This document shows positions 1 to 11,613 of a stretch of DNA of 60,065 bases, piece by piece. The stretch spans positions 2,501 through 62,565 of the forward strand of contig NZ_ATDP01000088.1 of NCBI RefSeq assembly GCF_000445105.1, given 5' to 3'. Source of the stretch: Sphingobium lactosutens DS20 (GTDB lineage Bacteria > Pseudomonadota > Alphaproteobacteria > Sphingomonadales > Sphingomonadaceae). The notes below the pieces were generated by a model. The model saw only the letters and a program-made list of their open reading frames with translations, was not told where the DNA came from and searched no databases. The translations under genes were made by a program, and so were the position numbers. The first letter of the stretch is position 1. Each line of letters starts with the position of its first letter.

Positions 1-2390
<2,390 letters not shown>

Positions 2391-2537
2391 GGTTCACACG
2401 AACCGTAGAGCCCCACCATCAACGACAGTCCTGATACACTGTCCTTGCCATGGTGGTCAGAAACATAAGCCAGATACAAGATTACCCACATGCACGGGCA
2501 TCGATTAAACCCAAATCCAAACAGCGCCAGCTCCATT

Positions 2538-2654
2538 GCTTGGTGACCATAGCGTCAGTGACCCACCCGATCCCATCCCGAACTCGGCCGTGAAACCTGA
2601 CTGCGCCGATGGTACTGTGGCTCAAGCCCCGGAAGAGTAGGGCGTCGCCAGGCA
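2538..2654 (+). rRNA. rrf: 5S ribosomal RNA
   Basis: Follows the 23S gene after a spacer of about 150 bases. It carries the 5S hallmarks CCCGATCCCATCCCGAACTCGG and GGTACTGTGGC...AGAGTAGG. The two ends (TGCTTGG and CCAGGCA) can pair as helix I, which sets the limits. Its place between 23S and tRNA-fMet is the usual Hyphomicrobiales rRNA operon order. Confidence 0.95.
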
Positions 2655-2751
2655 TTGAAGCTCGCGCTTACGGATAAAACCCATTCACTTTGTGTGTTGG
2701 CCTCAGGCGCCGGCGGCCATATCCCCGGCCTTGGCCTTAGCGCCAATAAGG

Positions 2752-2768
2752 CGGAGACGCCGTCTCCG
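2752..2768 (+). other. Hairpin in the 5S to tRNA-fMet spacer
   Basis: Perfect inverted repeat CGGAGAC-GCC-GTCTCCG (7-bp stem, 3-base loop) in the 5S-tRNA spacer. It has no T-run, so a role in rRNA/tRNA precursor processing is more likely than termination. That role is inferred only from structure and place. Confidence 0.45.
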
Positions 2769-2795
2769 GTTCCTGTCCAACAAACCCTATGGTGA

Positions 2796-2872
<77 letters not shown>

Positions 2873-2915
2873 CTTTCGTTATAACTCCATAGAATGCGAG
2901 ATATAACAATCACTT

Positions 2916-2938
2916 AGGCCGCCGTAAGGCGGCCTTTG
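2916..2938 (+). terminator. Intrinsic terminator after tRNA-fMet
   Basis: AGGCCGCC-GTAA-GGCGGCCT followed by TT: a perfect 8-bp GC-rich stem with a GTAA tetraloop, 44 bases past the tRNA. It probably ends transcription of the rRNA operon. The convergent BREX operon also ends nearby, at 3006. Confidence 0.8.
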
Positions 2939-3005
2939 CTGCTTCTGGCTCTGAGCGCGCTATACAGCCCGCGAGGGGTGACGGCATCCCATGCTGCGCC
3001 AACGC

Positions 3006-3761
3006 TCACTTCGCGAGCGCCAGAAGCTCGTCATCCAGTCCATAGCGAACAAGCTTCAGGCATCCGCCATTTTCTATAAGCGCCTCCCCGCGCATGGCCG
3101 GAAGGTAGAAGGGAAAAAAAGCTGGGCTGCCTAGTAATACGGTGAGCGGTGCCTTGCCTTCCGGCGTGGCGAGGAGTGCCCCTTCGAGCAGCAACGCCGT
3201 CAGCTCGCGAGTGGCGATGCCAATCGGCTCCGCCCTCTGATAGTTGCCAGCGAACCCTGTATCCTTGAGCACTCCCCAATCGACGAAGGAGCGGACCACG
3301 AAACGCGCATACCGGCTGACAGTTTGGCGGTCGCCATATTGCTCTTTCAGCCGGCTGACGATCTGCGCTTGGGTAGTCTGCGCTTGAAGGCTGAGAAGGC
3401 GCCCGGTCTGCCGCGCCGTATTGAACCAGAAAGGGTAGACGGACGAGATCATCGCCCAATGGATGGCCAGCTCTTGATCTGGGTTCTCGTGTAGCGCGCG
3501 CAGGGCCCTGTCGCGGAACGGGGTCAGTTCGACAGACGGCGACGGCCAGATCGCCATCAGGTTGTTGACCAGGAAAGTCCGCGTCCACGCGCTACGCTCG
3601 CCCGACTGAACCTGCTTGCCCGCAGCGGAGAGCGCGGCGTGCAGCTCCTGCCGGATCTCCTTCGCGCTCATCCCGGCGAGCATGAAACGCGCCGTTTTCC
3701 GCATCCATTCATACGGAATGACCTGCTTGACGCCGATCGAGTGGTGGCGGCTTCCCATCAT
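3006..3761 (-). CDS. brxA: BrxA (DUF1819 family), type 3 BREX
   Basis: Last gene of the BREX operon, 251 residues. BrxA proteins are small helical DNA-binding components of the BREX phage-exclusion system. Assignment rests on its size, its position after pglZ, and family-like sequence (IPYEWMRKTARFMLAGMS near the start, FVVRSFVDWGVL in the middle). The start is the ATG at 3761, whose ATGA overlaps the pglZ stop. The frame stays open further upstream, but only over pglZ, and that part (arginine-rich, low complexity) is antisense-like shadow coding. The stop lies about 130 bases from the tRNA-fMet, so this gene marks the end of the element. Without a profile search, BrxA versus another DUF1819 relative is judged mainly from context. 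Confidence 0.8.
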   Translation of the reverse strand: MMGSRHHSIGVKQVIPYEWMRKTARFMLAGMSAKEIRQELHAALSAAGKQVQSGERSAWTRTFLVNNLMAIWPSPSVELTPFRDRALRALHENPDQELAIHWAMISSVYPFWFNTARQTGRLLSLQAQTTQAQIVSRLKEQYGDRQTVSRYARFVVRSFVDWGVLKDTGFAGNYQRAEPIGIATRELTALLLEGALLATPEGKAPLTVLLGSPAFFPFYLPAMRGEALIENGGCLKLVRYGLDDELLALAK

Positions 3762-5761
3762 GCCATCCGCCGCTCGAAACGGACCAAGGGCACGATGACT
3801 TCCTCGATCGCGATGCCCCCATGCCCAACGAGCGTCTCGCCTGGCGTGACGAAAGCGCCTTCGCCCTGCGCAACTAGGGGGAAGCTCTCGGCCGGCATGC
3901 CGACAGGGTTCCATTTACGGGCGAATGAGAAAGCTGCTGCTGTCTGGTCGCGGAGTTGCGGTGTCGGATAAATTCGCACCCGCTCGCCGCGGATCTCCGC
4001 GATCACACCTTCGCTTGGTCGCCCGAGTCCCTTGCATTCGATATTGCCGTGATCGGCCGTCAGCCAGACGTCGAAGCCGCGGTCGAGCAACCCACCGATC
4101 AGGGAACTGAGGAACCCGCCCTGGCACCACTGGGCCACCTGATTGTGCATGCCTGCGCTGCCAAGCTGCATGCCGTGCATGATACGATCGACCTTATCGA
4201 CGACAAGACCGGCGAGCCGTGTTTTGGGAGAGATCAGAGCGGCGTCAAGCGTCTCGGCAATGTCGCCGCTCGCCGGCATGTCGCCCAAGGCCCGCTGATA
4301 GGCGATCTCGCCCCTTGAGAAACCGGCATCCTCCCACTGCTTGCGCCAGAGATTGCCTTCGGCGTTGGTCGAATGGATGGAAGCCGGGAAGTAAAGGGGC
4401 GGCCTTCCGGCGAAAATGGCTTGCCGCGAGATGGACGTGAGCGTCGGAATCCAGGCGAAGATCGCGCTCTCGTGCATGAGAAGCTCCCGATCGCGCTCCT
4501 CAAGGGCGCGGCGAACCGTAATCCACTGATCGAGCGCCAGTCCGTCCACGACGATGAGCGCCGCCCGCGCTTGTTTCGACTGCTCGAGTTCACGCGCAAT
4601 GCGTCGGGCGACATGATGCACCATCGCGGGGTTGCTAGGTGGCAGGTTGATCAGGCTTGCATAGTGCCCCTCCAGCCAGCGGGCGAAGGTTTCATTCACT
4701 TCCTCGCCCAGTCGGCGATGCCGTTTCCTGACTTCTCCTCCAGCGGCGGAATGCACCAGCGCGCCCAGCTCCGCCCACCTTTGGGCAAAAGCGATCCAGT
4801 CTGTATACCGGCTATCTTCATTTGGACGTTCGGCCTCGATTAACTCGAACAGACGGTCGATGCGCGTAGCGTTGACGTCGGCGGCATCTCTGGCGATGCC
4901 GCTCTGCATCCAGCCTTGAGGCCGAGGCGCGCCTTCCGGCACACCGACCGGCTTAAGCTTCCCCTCGACGAACAGATTGTCGATGTAGACGCGAATATCG
5001 TGGTGGCCGAAGGGGAGACGATCAGGACCGGGATACGCAAGACCATATTCCGCGCCTTCTTCCCGAAAGCCGGAATTGTCATGGTGTCGCAGATACGCTG
5101 GCCAGCGCTCCTGGAGGAAGGCATAGAAGGTAGCCTCGTCCGCGACGATTGCTTCGAGCGGCCAGTTGCGGAATGTGCTTTGCGCCTTGAGAACCTGCAC
5201 GAGACGAGCACTCAGTGCTGTCGGCAGAGGTGTGCTCCGGTAGTGCAACCGGAGCAGTGCCCGCAGCAGGTCGACATCTGTGGCGATCAGTTCGGCGGCC
5301 ATGCCGAAAACATGGCGGAGGACGTAATCTTTCGTCGCGTTATCCCCCATTCGATCGGGCGCTGCTCTGGTCTGGGCTTCAAAGAGTGCATCCAGAAGGC
5401 TGCGGTCGAGCGATTGCAGGACAGGATAGCTGAAATGGGGAAACAGGTTGCCCAGGTCGAAGGCCAACCGCTTGCCTGCACGCAACAGGTCGTAGGGGAG
5501 CCCGTCGAAAGCAGAATCCGGCAGGCGTAGCGCAACGACAAGATCGGTGCGCTCGCCCCGGTCCCACAGTGATCGATATTGTGACTCGTAGGCATAGCGA
5601 AACTCGATAGAATCGCTGAATTCGATTAGGTCGAATCCTCGCCGCCGTAATTCCAGCGCCAGCCTCTCTTCAGTCAGCAGCGCATCCGGATCAGCCACGA
5701 GCGTCAGCCGGCTGACCTCCGGCACGAAATGTTTGAGGACCGTGTCGCGCCAACTCGTCAT
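3758..5761 (-). CDS. pglZ: PglZ, alkaline-phosphatase-fold protein, type 3 BREX
   Basis: Core BREX component, 667 residues. PglZ proteins have an alkaline-phosphatase-like fold and are required for phage defence and host methylation; the chemistry is not settled. The fold is visible as ALIVVDGLALDQW at about residue 400 (metal-site Asp) and VWLTADHGNIECKGLG at about 567 (second metal-site Asp/His). The start ATG at 5761 overlaps the brxHII stop as ATGA. A longer in-frame extension upstream lies inside brxHII and is not credible. The gene is translationally coupled on both sides, and its place before brxA is the type 3 order. Confidence 0.9.
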   Translation of the reverse strand: MTSWRDTVLKHFVPEVSRLTLVADPDALLTEERLALELRRRGFDLIEFSDSIEFRYAYESQYRSLWDRGERTDLVVALRLPDSAFDGLPYDLLRAGKRLAFDLGNLFPHFSYPVLQSLDRSLLDALFEAQTRAAPDRMGDNATKDYVLRHVFGMAAELIATDVDLLRALLRLHYRSTPLPTALSARLVQVLKAQSTFRNWPLEAIVADEATFYAFLQERWPAYLRHHDNSGFREEGAEYGLAYPGPDRLPFGHHDIRVYIDNLFVEGKLKPVGVPEGAPRPQGWMQSGIARDAADVNATRIDRLFELIEAERPNEDSRYTDWIAFAQRWAELGALVHSAAGGEVRKRHRRLGEEVNETFARWLEGHYASLINLPPSNPAMVHHVARRIARELEQSKQARAALIVVDGLALDQWITVRRALEERDRELLMHESAIFAWIPTLTSISRQAIFAGRPPLYFPASIHSTNAEGNLWRKQWEDAGFSRGEIAYQRALGDMPASGDIAETLDAALISPKTRLAGLVVDKVDRIMHGMQLGSAGMHNQVAQWCQGGFLSSLIGGLLDRGFDVWLTADHGNIECKGLGRPSEGVIAEIRGERVRIYPTPQLRDQTAAAFSFARKWNPVGMPAESFPLVAQGEGAFVTPGETLVGHGGIAIEEVIVPLVRFERRMA

Positions 5762-8637
5762 GGCGCGCCCTTGCCAGCGATCTGCATCAGCAGGAGCGGC
5801 CGGATCTCGGGCATGATCTGCCGCGCCCCCTCGATTTCTCGCAGCCACTCCGCCTCATCCGCATCGCAGCGCTTTAGCCGGTGCTGGCGCACTTCCGGCA
5901 GGCCTAGCCGTTCTATCGCTCGACGCCGTGCCCGCAAGGCTGTCGCGCCGCGCTCCTCCTCCCGTTCGATTGCGTGTTGATGCTCTTGGCGCAAGGCGGA
6001 GAAGACCGCTTCGCCTGCCTGCTCTGCGGCATCCATGAGGCGGTCATGGAGCGCCTGGCTCTGTTCCGCGCTCAGAACGTCTTCAATCAACAATTCCGCA
6101 GATTGAATCGAATCCCAGATGTGCCGCGCCGTGGGCAGGAACACTCTGTCCTGCGCATCGACAAAGACGCCGAGATGCCGCCGCCGCACGAGTGGTGCCC
6201 GGATAAACCGCCCACCTCCCGATAGCCCGCTTTGCACACGGATCTCAAACAAGCCGAACGCGCCACCAACGTTGGGAGGTAGGTCTCCTATAGACACCAT
6301 CGGAATCGGCTGTCCCGCCGCGACCAGGGGTAAGCTAAGCGCCAGCCCGCGAATTCGGTTGTTCTCCAGAGTAAGTAAGTCGGCATCGGGCATACGCTCG
6401 GCGTCTTGAGCACTGAACACGCAGCGAGAAAGTCGCTCTCCGTCTGGCCAGGTGAGGTCCCACGCATCGCGTCTTTTCTCCGCCTTGCCGCCATGAGCGC
6501 CGAGATACCCGACGGTCATGCGTTCGAGCCAGTTCGGTAGCGGGTGAAGGCGAAGTCGTTCGGCCGACTGCATGTCCGGCTCCGCGGAAGGGCCAAGCGG
6601 AGACGACGCCTCGCGCGCTTTGCGGATTTCATTTCGAATGCGCGTGGCCGTTTCGTCGGCCGTTCGCTCGATGCTCCCGGGGTCGAGAATCGCGGCGGCA
6701 AAGGTTTCCTCGAACAGCTCACCAGCATCAGCCGAATCGAGCACATCGCCAGTCTTATCGATGCCGAATTCCTCGAAGATCACGGCGAGCTTTTGTTCCA
6801 GCACCTCTCGAACCCGGTATTCGACCGAGTCTTCGATCGCGAAATTGATTGCGCGTACCGGTCGCCTCTGGCCGATACGGTCAACGCGGCCGATCCGTTG
6901 CTCCAGTCGCATCGGGTTCCACGGAATGTCGTAATTGACAATGACATGGCAAAATTGAAGATTGAGACCTTCGCCGCCAGCATCTGTCGAAATGAGAACG
7001 CGCGCCTCATGCCGGAAGGCGTCCTGCGCCCGTTTGCGAGCGTCCATGTCCATCGAGCCGTTGAGCGTCACCACCGAAATGCCCCGCGCCTCAAGGAACT
7101 CTCTTAGCATCTCCTGTGTGGGGACGAATTCGGTGAAGATGAGCGCCTTCAGATCAGGCTCGTTCTCCTCAGCCTGAAGCCGATAGAGCCAATCAATAAG
7201 AGCCTCCGCCTTGGCGTCTGGGCCAGCCTGCTCGCAGGCGCGGGCGGCATCCAGCAATGTTCCGACATGGCTGCGTTCAAACTGATGCGCTGAGACGCGG
7301 GACAGAAGCTCATCGAGCAATTCCTGCCCGTCCATGTCGTACAGTTCTTGGATTTCAGCATCGGCGCCACTGGCCGCATCGAGCCGCAGGCTCAATTGCC
7401 GGTCACGCAGCTCGTTTCCCTTGAGAACGGCCTCCCGGCGCTCCAGTGTGGTCAAGATGGCGCGCGTGCTGGAAGTGACCAGGCGCTGCATCAGGATCAT
7501 CAAAAAGCCGATATGCCGCTTCTTCTCGCGCAGAGCCCGATTATAGCCATCCCGCACATAGTCGGTGACCGCCTCGTAGAGGCGCTGTTGGGGATAGTGC
7601 CGCGTCTCCCAGGCAACTGGAGCCATCTGCGTGCGCCGCGGTTTGAAAAGCGGATTGCCTTCCGCGTCGATGGCCTTGCGTTTTTCTGTCCGGATTAAGA
7701 AGGGGGCAACACGCTCCCGCGTCACGCTTTCCAGATCCGGAAAGGCGTCGCTGTCCAGTAGGTTGATCAGACGATGGAAGGGGTCGCTTTTGCCCTGATG
7801 GGGCGTTGCCGAGAGCAGCAGCACATAGGGCGCGGCCTCGGCGAGCCCTCGTCCGAGCTTGTAGCGCGCGACAGCGTCGGTGCTGCCGCCAAGGCGATGC
7901 GCCTCATCCACCACGACGAGATCCCAGCCGGCAGTGATGATATCCTCGAAGCGGCTGCGGTTATATTCGGCGATCCGGGACGCCGACCAGCCGCGCCGCC
8001 GGTCGAGCGGCTTGACCGAGTCCAGTGAGACAATCACCTGATCGAACATCGTCCATGGGGAAACGGCGGAGCCGTCCCCAACGAGGCGCTGGATCGCCCC
8101 GATGTCTTCACCGAGAACGAGTTGGAACCGCTCATTGAAATGGCTTTCCATTTCCGCCACCCACTGAGTGGCGAGCCCCTTGGGCGCCACCACCAAGGTG
8201 CGCCGGACGAGACCGCGCAGCTTCAATTCGCGCATGACTAGACCGGCCTCGATGGTCTTGCCGAGGCCTACCTCATCGGCCAGGAGATAGCGAACGCGAT
8301 CACCGGAAATGGCGCGCGACAGCGCATGGAGCTGGTGTGGAAGTGGAATGACGTTGGATTCCATCGGCGCCAGCAAGATGGGGCCATGCTCGGTGGTGGT
8401 CCCGCCTTCCAGAACCTCGGCGACCTTGGCGGCCGCCGCGACATAGGCGATGCGATGCGCTTCAATGACGGGCCGTAGTTCAGCCCCCAGCGGCTGTAGG
8501 GCGGCGCGCGACACCCGGACGACGGCGTCCTGGTTCGGCAGCCACACACGGCACACCGTCTGCCCCCACAAGGTCTGTTCCTCGATGACCTTGCAAATGC
8601 AGTTGTGAACGGTGCTGAAGAGCCATTGATCCAACAC
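5758..8637 (-). CDS. brxHII: BrxHII, SNF2/DEAH-type helicase, type 3 BREX
   Basis: A 959-residue superfamily 2 helicase of the SNF2/RapA type. Visible motifs: Walker A LADEVGLGKTIEAG at about residue 120, DEAH box VVDEAHRLGG at about 242, motif III LLSATPHQGKSDP, and in the C-terminal lobe STDAGGEGLNLQ and QRIGRVDRIGQ (motifs V and VI). The gene begins with GTG at 8637, 5 bases after the stop of the preceding unknown gene. BrxHII is the helicase that distinguishes type 3 BREX. In most type 3 operons it follows the methyltransferase directly; here two genes intervene. Confidence 0.92.
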   Translation of the reverse strand: MLDQWLFSTVHNCICKVIEEQTLWGQTVCRVWLPNQDAVVRVSRAALQPLGAELRPVIEAHRIAYVAAAAKVAEVLEGGTTTEHGPILLAPMESNVIPLPHQLHALSRAISGDRVRYLLADEVGLGKTIEAGLVMRELKLRGLVRRTLVVAPKGLATQWVAEMESHFNERFQLVLGEDIGAIQRLVGDGSAVSPWTMFDQVIVSLDSVKPLDRRRGWSASRIAEYNRSRFEDIITAGWDLVVVDEAHRLGGSTDAVARYKLGRGLAEAAPYVLLLSATPHQGKSDPFHRLINLLDSDAFPDLESVTRERVAPFLIRTEKRKAIDAEGNPLFKPRRTQMAPVAWETRHYPQQRLYEAVTDYVRDGYNRALREKKRHIGFLMILMQRLVTSSTRAILTTLERREAVLKGNELRDRQLSLRLDAASGADAEIQELYDMDGQELLDELLSRVSAHQFERSHVGTLLDAARACEQAGPDAKAEALIDWLYRLQAEENEPDLKALIFTEFVPTQEMLREFLEARGISVVTLNGSMDMDARKRAQDAFRHEARVLISTDAGGEGLNLQFCHVIVNYDIPWNPMRLEQRIGRVDRIGQRRPVRAINFAIEDSVEYRVREVLEQKLAVIFEEFGIDKTGDVLDSADAGELFEETFAAAILDPGSIERTADETATRIRNEIRKAREASSPLGPSAEPDMQSAERLRLHPLPNWLERMTVGYLGAHGGKAEKRRDAWDLTWPDGERLSRCVFSAQDAERMPDADLLTLENNRIRGLALSLPLVAAGQPIPMVSIGDLPPNVGGAFGLFEIRVQSGLSGGGRFIRAPLVRRRHLGVFVDAQDRVFLPTARHIWDSIQSAELLIEDVLSAEQSQALHDRLMDAAEQAGEAVFSALRQEHQHAIEREEERGATALRARRRAIERLGLPEVRQHRLKRCDADEAEWLREIEGARQIMPEIRPLLLMQIAGKGAP

Positions 8638-8642
8638 TGCTA

Positions 8643-9692
8643 TTACTCTGGTATCGAAAAATCATTGTGGTGAACGACTGATGCCAGTTCGACCAATCCA
8701 TTTGCACATTCCCAGTAGTGCAGATGAAACTCATAATCGATATCTCTTCTCTGTGCTTTGTCGTTCCCCCTCATGCGCTGAGGATCATCACCTCCCTTGC
8801 CGGTTCTCAAAGCATGAACCGCTGCCATGTTCTGGCTTTGCATGGTCTCGACAATTGCGCGCAATATCCTCGGGGAGAGCCCACCTCCTTGGTCCCGGCA
8901 GCATTCTCGACATGTCTCAAGAAAGCTGGCCCCGATCACTGGGGTCCGTGTGTCCGACCAATTAGGTTCCTGGCCCCACGCGAGGCTGGCTTTGAACAAA
9001 GCTATTTTGATGGCTAGCTCAGCCCCCGAGCTGTCACATGCCTCCGTCAGGATCGCGCCTTCATCAAGACATCTAACAAGCCCTTTGAAGTCGTCGCACA
9101 CGAGGACGTCGCCCTCGAAATACTCTGGCGGCGACGGTAACTCGGGCAAATCGTCGCGCTCATGCTCAATGTCATGAATCTGCGCCCGAACCCTCACGAT
9201 TGAATCCGGTGCGGAGCGGAGAATAAGTGAATGCCCCGCTATCGGCTGCCGGCAGTGCTTGCGTAGGATCGCAATCAATATGACGCAACGCGCCAGATCT
9301 GACTGCAAACCGTTATGCGTCGTCAGTTTTATGATGTCGGGGTCGGTATCAAGGGCGTCTGCCAGTACATCCTTTACTCGATAGTACGTCTCGAATGACG
9401 GAGTTAAGGTAAGCAATTTATCGATGAGTTTGGCGACCGTATTGATGTCATATTCGACTATTCCGTGATCGCCAAAAAGAGTCCTGAGCTGTTCACGCAA
9501 TGGATACAGCCCGTCCGCAAAGAGCGCTTCTGAAGCTCCTTGGCTGATGTGGATGGCTACCCAGGGCTCCTCAAGTAATTTGCTCCAATCTAGCAACGTG
9601 TCGACGTAATCATGCACGACGTCGGCAGAATGGACGGGGTTTGGAACGGCGATGACGCCTGCGTCAATGGTGAGGTCGAGCATGTCAGGCAT
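8643..9692 (-). CDS. Unknown protein embedded in the BREX operon, partner of the DUF3696 ATPase
   Basis: About 350 residues; I do not recognise the family. The N-terminus (MLDLTIDAGVIAVPNP) is strand-like with an early Asp. The C-terminal third is richer in charged and aromatic residues and ends HYWECANGLVELASVVHHND. Four Cys and several His lie near the end (ETCRECC, HLHYWEC, VVHHND), which could be a metal site or nuclease centre, but this is guesswork. No signal peptide or membrane segment is seen. ATG at 9692 is preferred; an in-frame GTG lies one codon upstream. It overlaps the ATPase stop by 8 bases and ends 5 bases before brxHII, so it is part of the same transcript. The DNA is visibly more AT-rich than its neighbours, suggesting a separate origin. 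Probably the effector half of a two-gene module. Confidence 0.75.
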   Translation of the reverse strand: MPDMLDLTIDAGVIAVPNPVHSADVVHDYVDTLLDWSKLLEEPWVAIHISQGASEALFADGLYPLREQLRTLFGDHGIVEYDINTVAKLIDKLLTLTPSFETYYRVKDVLADALDTDPDIIKLTTHNGLQSDLARCVILIAILRKHCRQPIAGHSLILRSAPDSIVRVRAQIHDIEHERDDLPELPSPPEYFEGDVLVCDDFKGLVRCLDEGAILTEACDSSGAELAIKIALFKASLAWGQEPNWSDTRTPVIGASFLETCRECCRDQGGGLSPRILRAIVETMQSQNMAAVHALRTGKGGDDPQRMRGNDKAQRRDIDYEFHLHYWECANGLVELASVVHHNDFSIPE

Positions 9693-11613
9693 CACCCTTG
9701 TTTCGAGTGACTTTTCGTTTCAGTGCCGCAGCTTTGAGTATCTCCTCGGCTTGTTGCTGGGACTGATCAAAGAAACCCTCTGGCCAATCGGTAATGGCTC
9801 CATATTCGTTGACCTTTATCTCGCGGAACGTTGATGCAGCTCCAGGCTTTTCAACGAAGTAGATCTTCGCTTGATCGGTAAGGGCATTTCCTTCTGCGGC
9901 GGCGATCCGGAAGCGCAAGCGATCAATCAGATACTCGCTATGTGTCTCGACAATGCATTGCTTGTTGCACAGGGCCATGGAGAGGAAGAAATCGCCGAGC
10001 AGCGTCTGGACCTTCGGATGCAGGTGCAACTCTGGCTGCTCAAATACCAGCGTGGAATCCGCGTCAGCCAAAAGGCACATGACCAGGATCGGGAGCACTT
10101 GGCTAACACCGACGCCGACGTGGGTTAGGTCATGCTTTCCCTCGGAGTTGGCCAAGGCCACCTTGAGTTCGTGGCCAAGCTTGCCCATGTCCTTGCTTTC
10201 GACCGAGCTTGCGATCCCTAGGTATTGCAGCCAGTCCACGACGGCCGCCTCTAACGTCCGGGTGACGGTCCGCCTTTCAATCGAAGACGATCTGAAATGC
10301 GCCGAAGGAATATAGCGGACCCGACGGCTCTTGTGCTGCTCCAGAACCGAGGCGGTATTCTCGCCACGCAATCCAATGTCATAGGGGTCAGCGGATGGCG
10401 CCAACGGATAAAGAGGTTTTGGCGCATCACGCAATGGGCCGAGATACTTTACAGACGTGGCAAAAAGCTCGTCGATATATCTTGACGATTCCAAAATATG
10501 CCGTGGCCCGTAAGGCATAATGACTGTGGGGGTGTCAGTGGAAGAAGCGGACTTCTTCAAAGCTTCCGCAATCCTTTCCAGCAGGTCGTCGGCATCCTGC
10601 AGAGCTTGCTGAGCCTTGAGGCGCTCTTCCCTTGACAGAGAGCGCAGAATCTCTGGCCATAGGTCAAGTGGAATACCTGTATCGTCAGGCCCAAACAGAG
10701 ATGCTTGCTGAGTTCGAGCCGCGATCGCCCCATCGAGGTCGATACCTTCCTTGCTAAGGATGTCCTTTAGGATTTGCAAAATGGCGCCGCTCAGCAACAC
10801 GTCTCTCGTGCGCCACGGGCGCGACGTCAAAACAGAGGGACGGACAAGCCGACTGCTTTGCAATATTGCGGTGATCGCCCGAGCTTCTTCCTGAACAGGG
10901 TCGACGGTGTGAAGAATTCGCGCAGGGAGGAAGTGCCTCAAAACGCATCCGACGGGCTGAGCCGAATGGGCTTCCTCTTTCACCTCGGACATGGACATTT
11001 CGTCGAGCGTTACGTCATACGCCAATCCCGCTCGGAGATACTCGTCCGCATCCGAACTATCTTCCAGGAGGCTAATCTTTTGCGCGGAGCCGGCATGCCG
11101 GACAAAGATAGAATATTTCTGATCGACGTTGTCCTCGTCGCGCAATGTGCAGTCCAGCGCGCTGGAAAACAGCCTCGGCTGAATCTGAAATACATCGCGC
11201 TCTGGGCTTGACGGATCGGCATCAAAGGCGATTTCAAAGGAGACTTCGCGTAGCCCCATTGCTCTTCGGCCGTAGTAAACTCCCCTTCGCGTGGGGAGGG
11301 AAGGACCGCCCCATAAGGGGTAACCCTCCGCATCTGACAATGGGCGGCACGTACACTTGATAACGATCTGATCAGACTCACTGCCCGTGGATTTCAGGTC
11401 ATCAAACTGCCCGAGGCTGGTGAGCGCACCATTGAGAATCACCGACCGCGAGCCGACCTTGTTCGAGAGAGTCTGCGCGACGAGTAGAACAGACTGAATG
11501 AAGGTGCTCTTGCCGCTGCTATTTGCTCCGGCAAAGATCGTCAGCGGCCCCAGAGGCAGATCGTCGCCGTCACGGATGGATTTGAAATTGGAAACCTTCC
11601 AACCGGTGATCAT
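9685..11613 (-). CDS. AAA-type ATPase with C-terminal DUF3696, embedded in BREX
   Basis: A 642-residue OLD/RecF-like P-loop ATPase. Walker A is FAGANSSGKST at residues 28-38, the Walker B/signature region LVFEQPELHLHPKVQ is near 519, and the H-loop region VETHSEYLIDRLR is near 556. The tail (STFREIKVNEYGAITDWPEG) is the DUF3696 ending. There is no C-terminal toprim nuclease, so it is not a full OLD nuclease. The ATG overlaps the pglXI stop as ATGA and the reading continues into the next gene by overlap, so the pair is translationally coupled to BREX. Similar ATPases work as sensors in two-gene defence systems such as PARIS (AriA/AriB), and in some Salmonella BREX loci such a pair also sits inside the operon. 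The link to PARIS is by analogy only. Confidence 0.85.
   Translation of the reverse strand: MITGWKVSNFKSIRDGDDLPLGPLTIFAGANSSGKSTFIQSVLLVAQTLSNKVGSRSVILNGALTSLGQFDDLKSTGSESDQIVIKCTCRPLSDAEGYPLWGGPSLPTRRGVYYGRRAMGLREVSFEIAFDADPSSPERDVFQIQPRLFSSALDCTLRDEDNVDQKYSIFVRHAGSAQKISLLEDSSDADEYLRAGLAYDVTLDEMSMSEVKEEAHSAQPVGCVLRHFLPARILHTVDPVQEEARAITAILQSSRLVRPSVLTSRPWRTRDVLLSGAILQILKDILSKEGIDLDGAIAARTQQASLFGPDDTGIPLDLWPEILRSLSREERLKAQQALQDADDLLERIAEALKKSASSTDTPTVIMPYGPRHILESSRYIDELFATSVKYLGPLRDAPKPLYPLAPSADPYDIGLRGENTASVLEQHKSRRVRYIPSAHFRSSSIERRTVTRTLEAAVVDWLQYLGIASSVESKDMGKLGHELKVALANSEGKHDLTHVGVGVSQVLPILVMCLLADADSTLVFEQPELHLHPKVQTLLGDFFLSMALCNKQCIVETHSEYLIDRLRFRIAAAEGNALTDQAKIYFVEKPGAASTFREIKVNEYGAITDWPEGFFDQSQQQAEEILKAAALKRKVTRNKGDA

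Noticed and set aside
9685..11613. OLD-family nuclease
   Set aside because: The ATPase head is similar, but there is no C-terminal toprim domain; the end is DUF3696.
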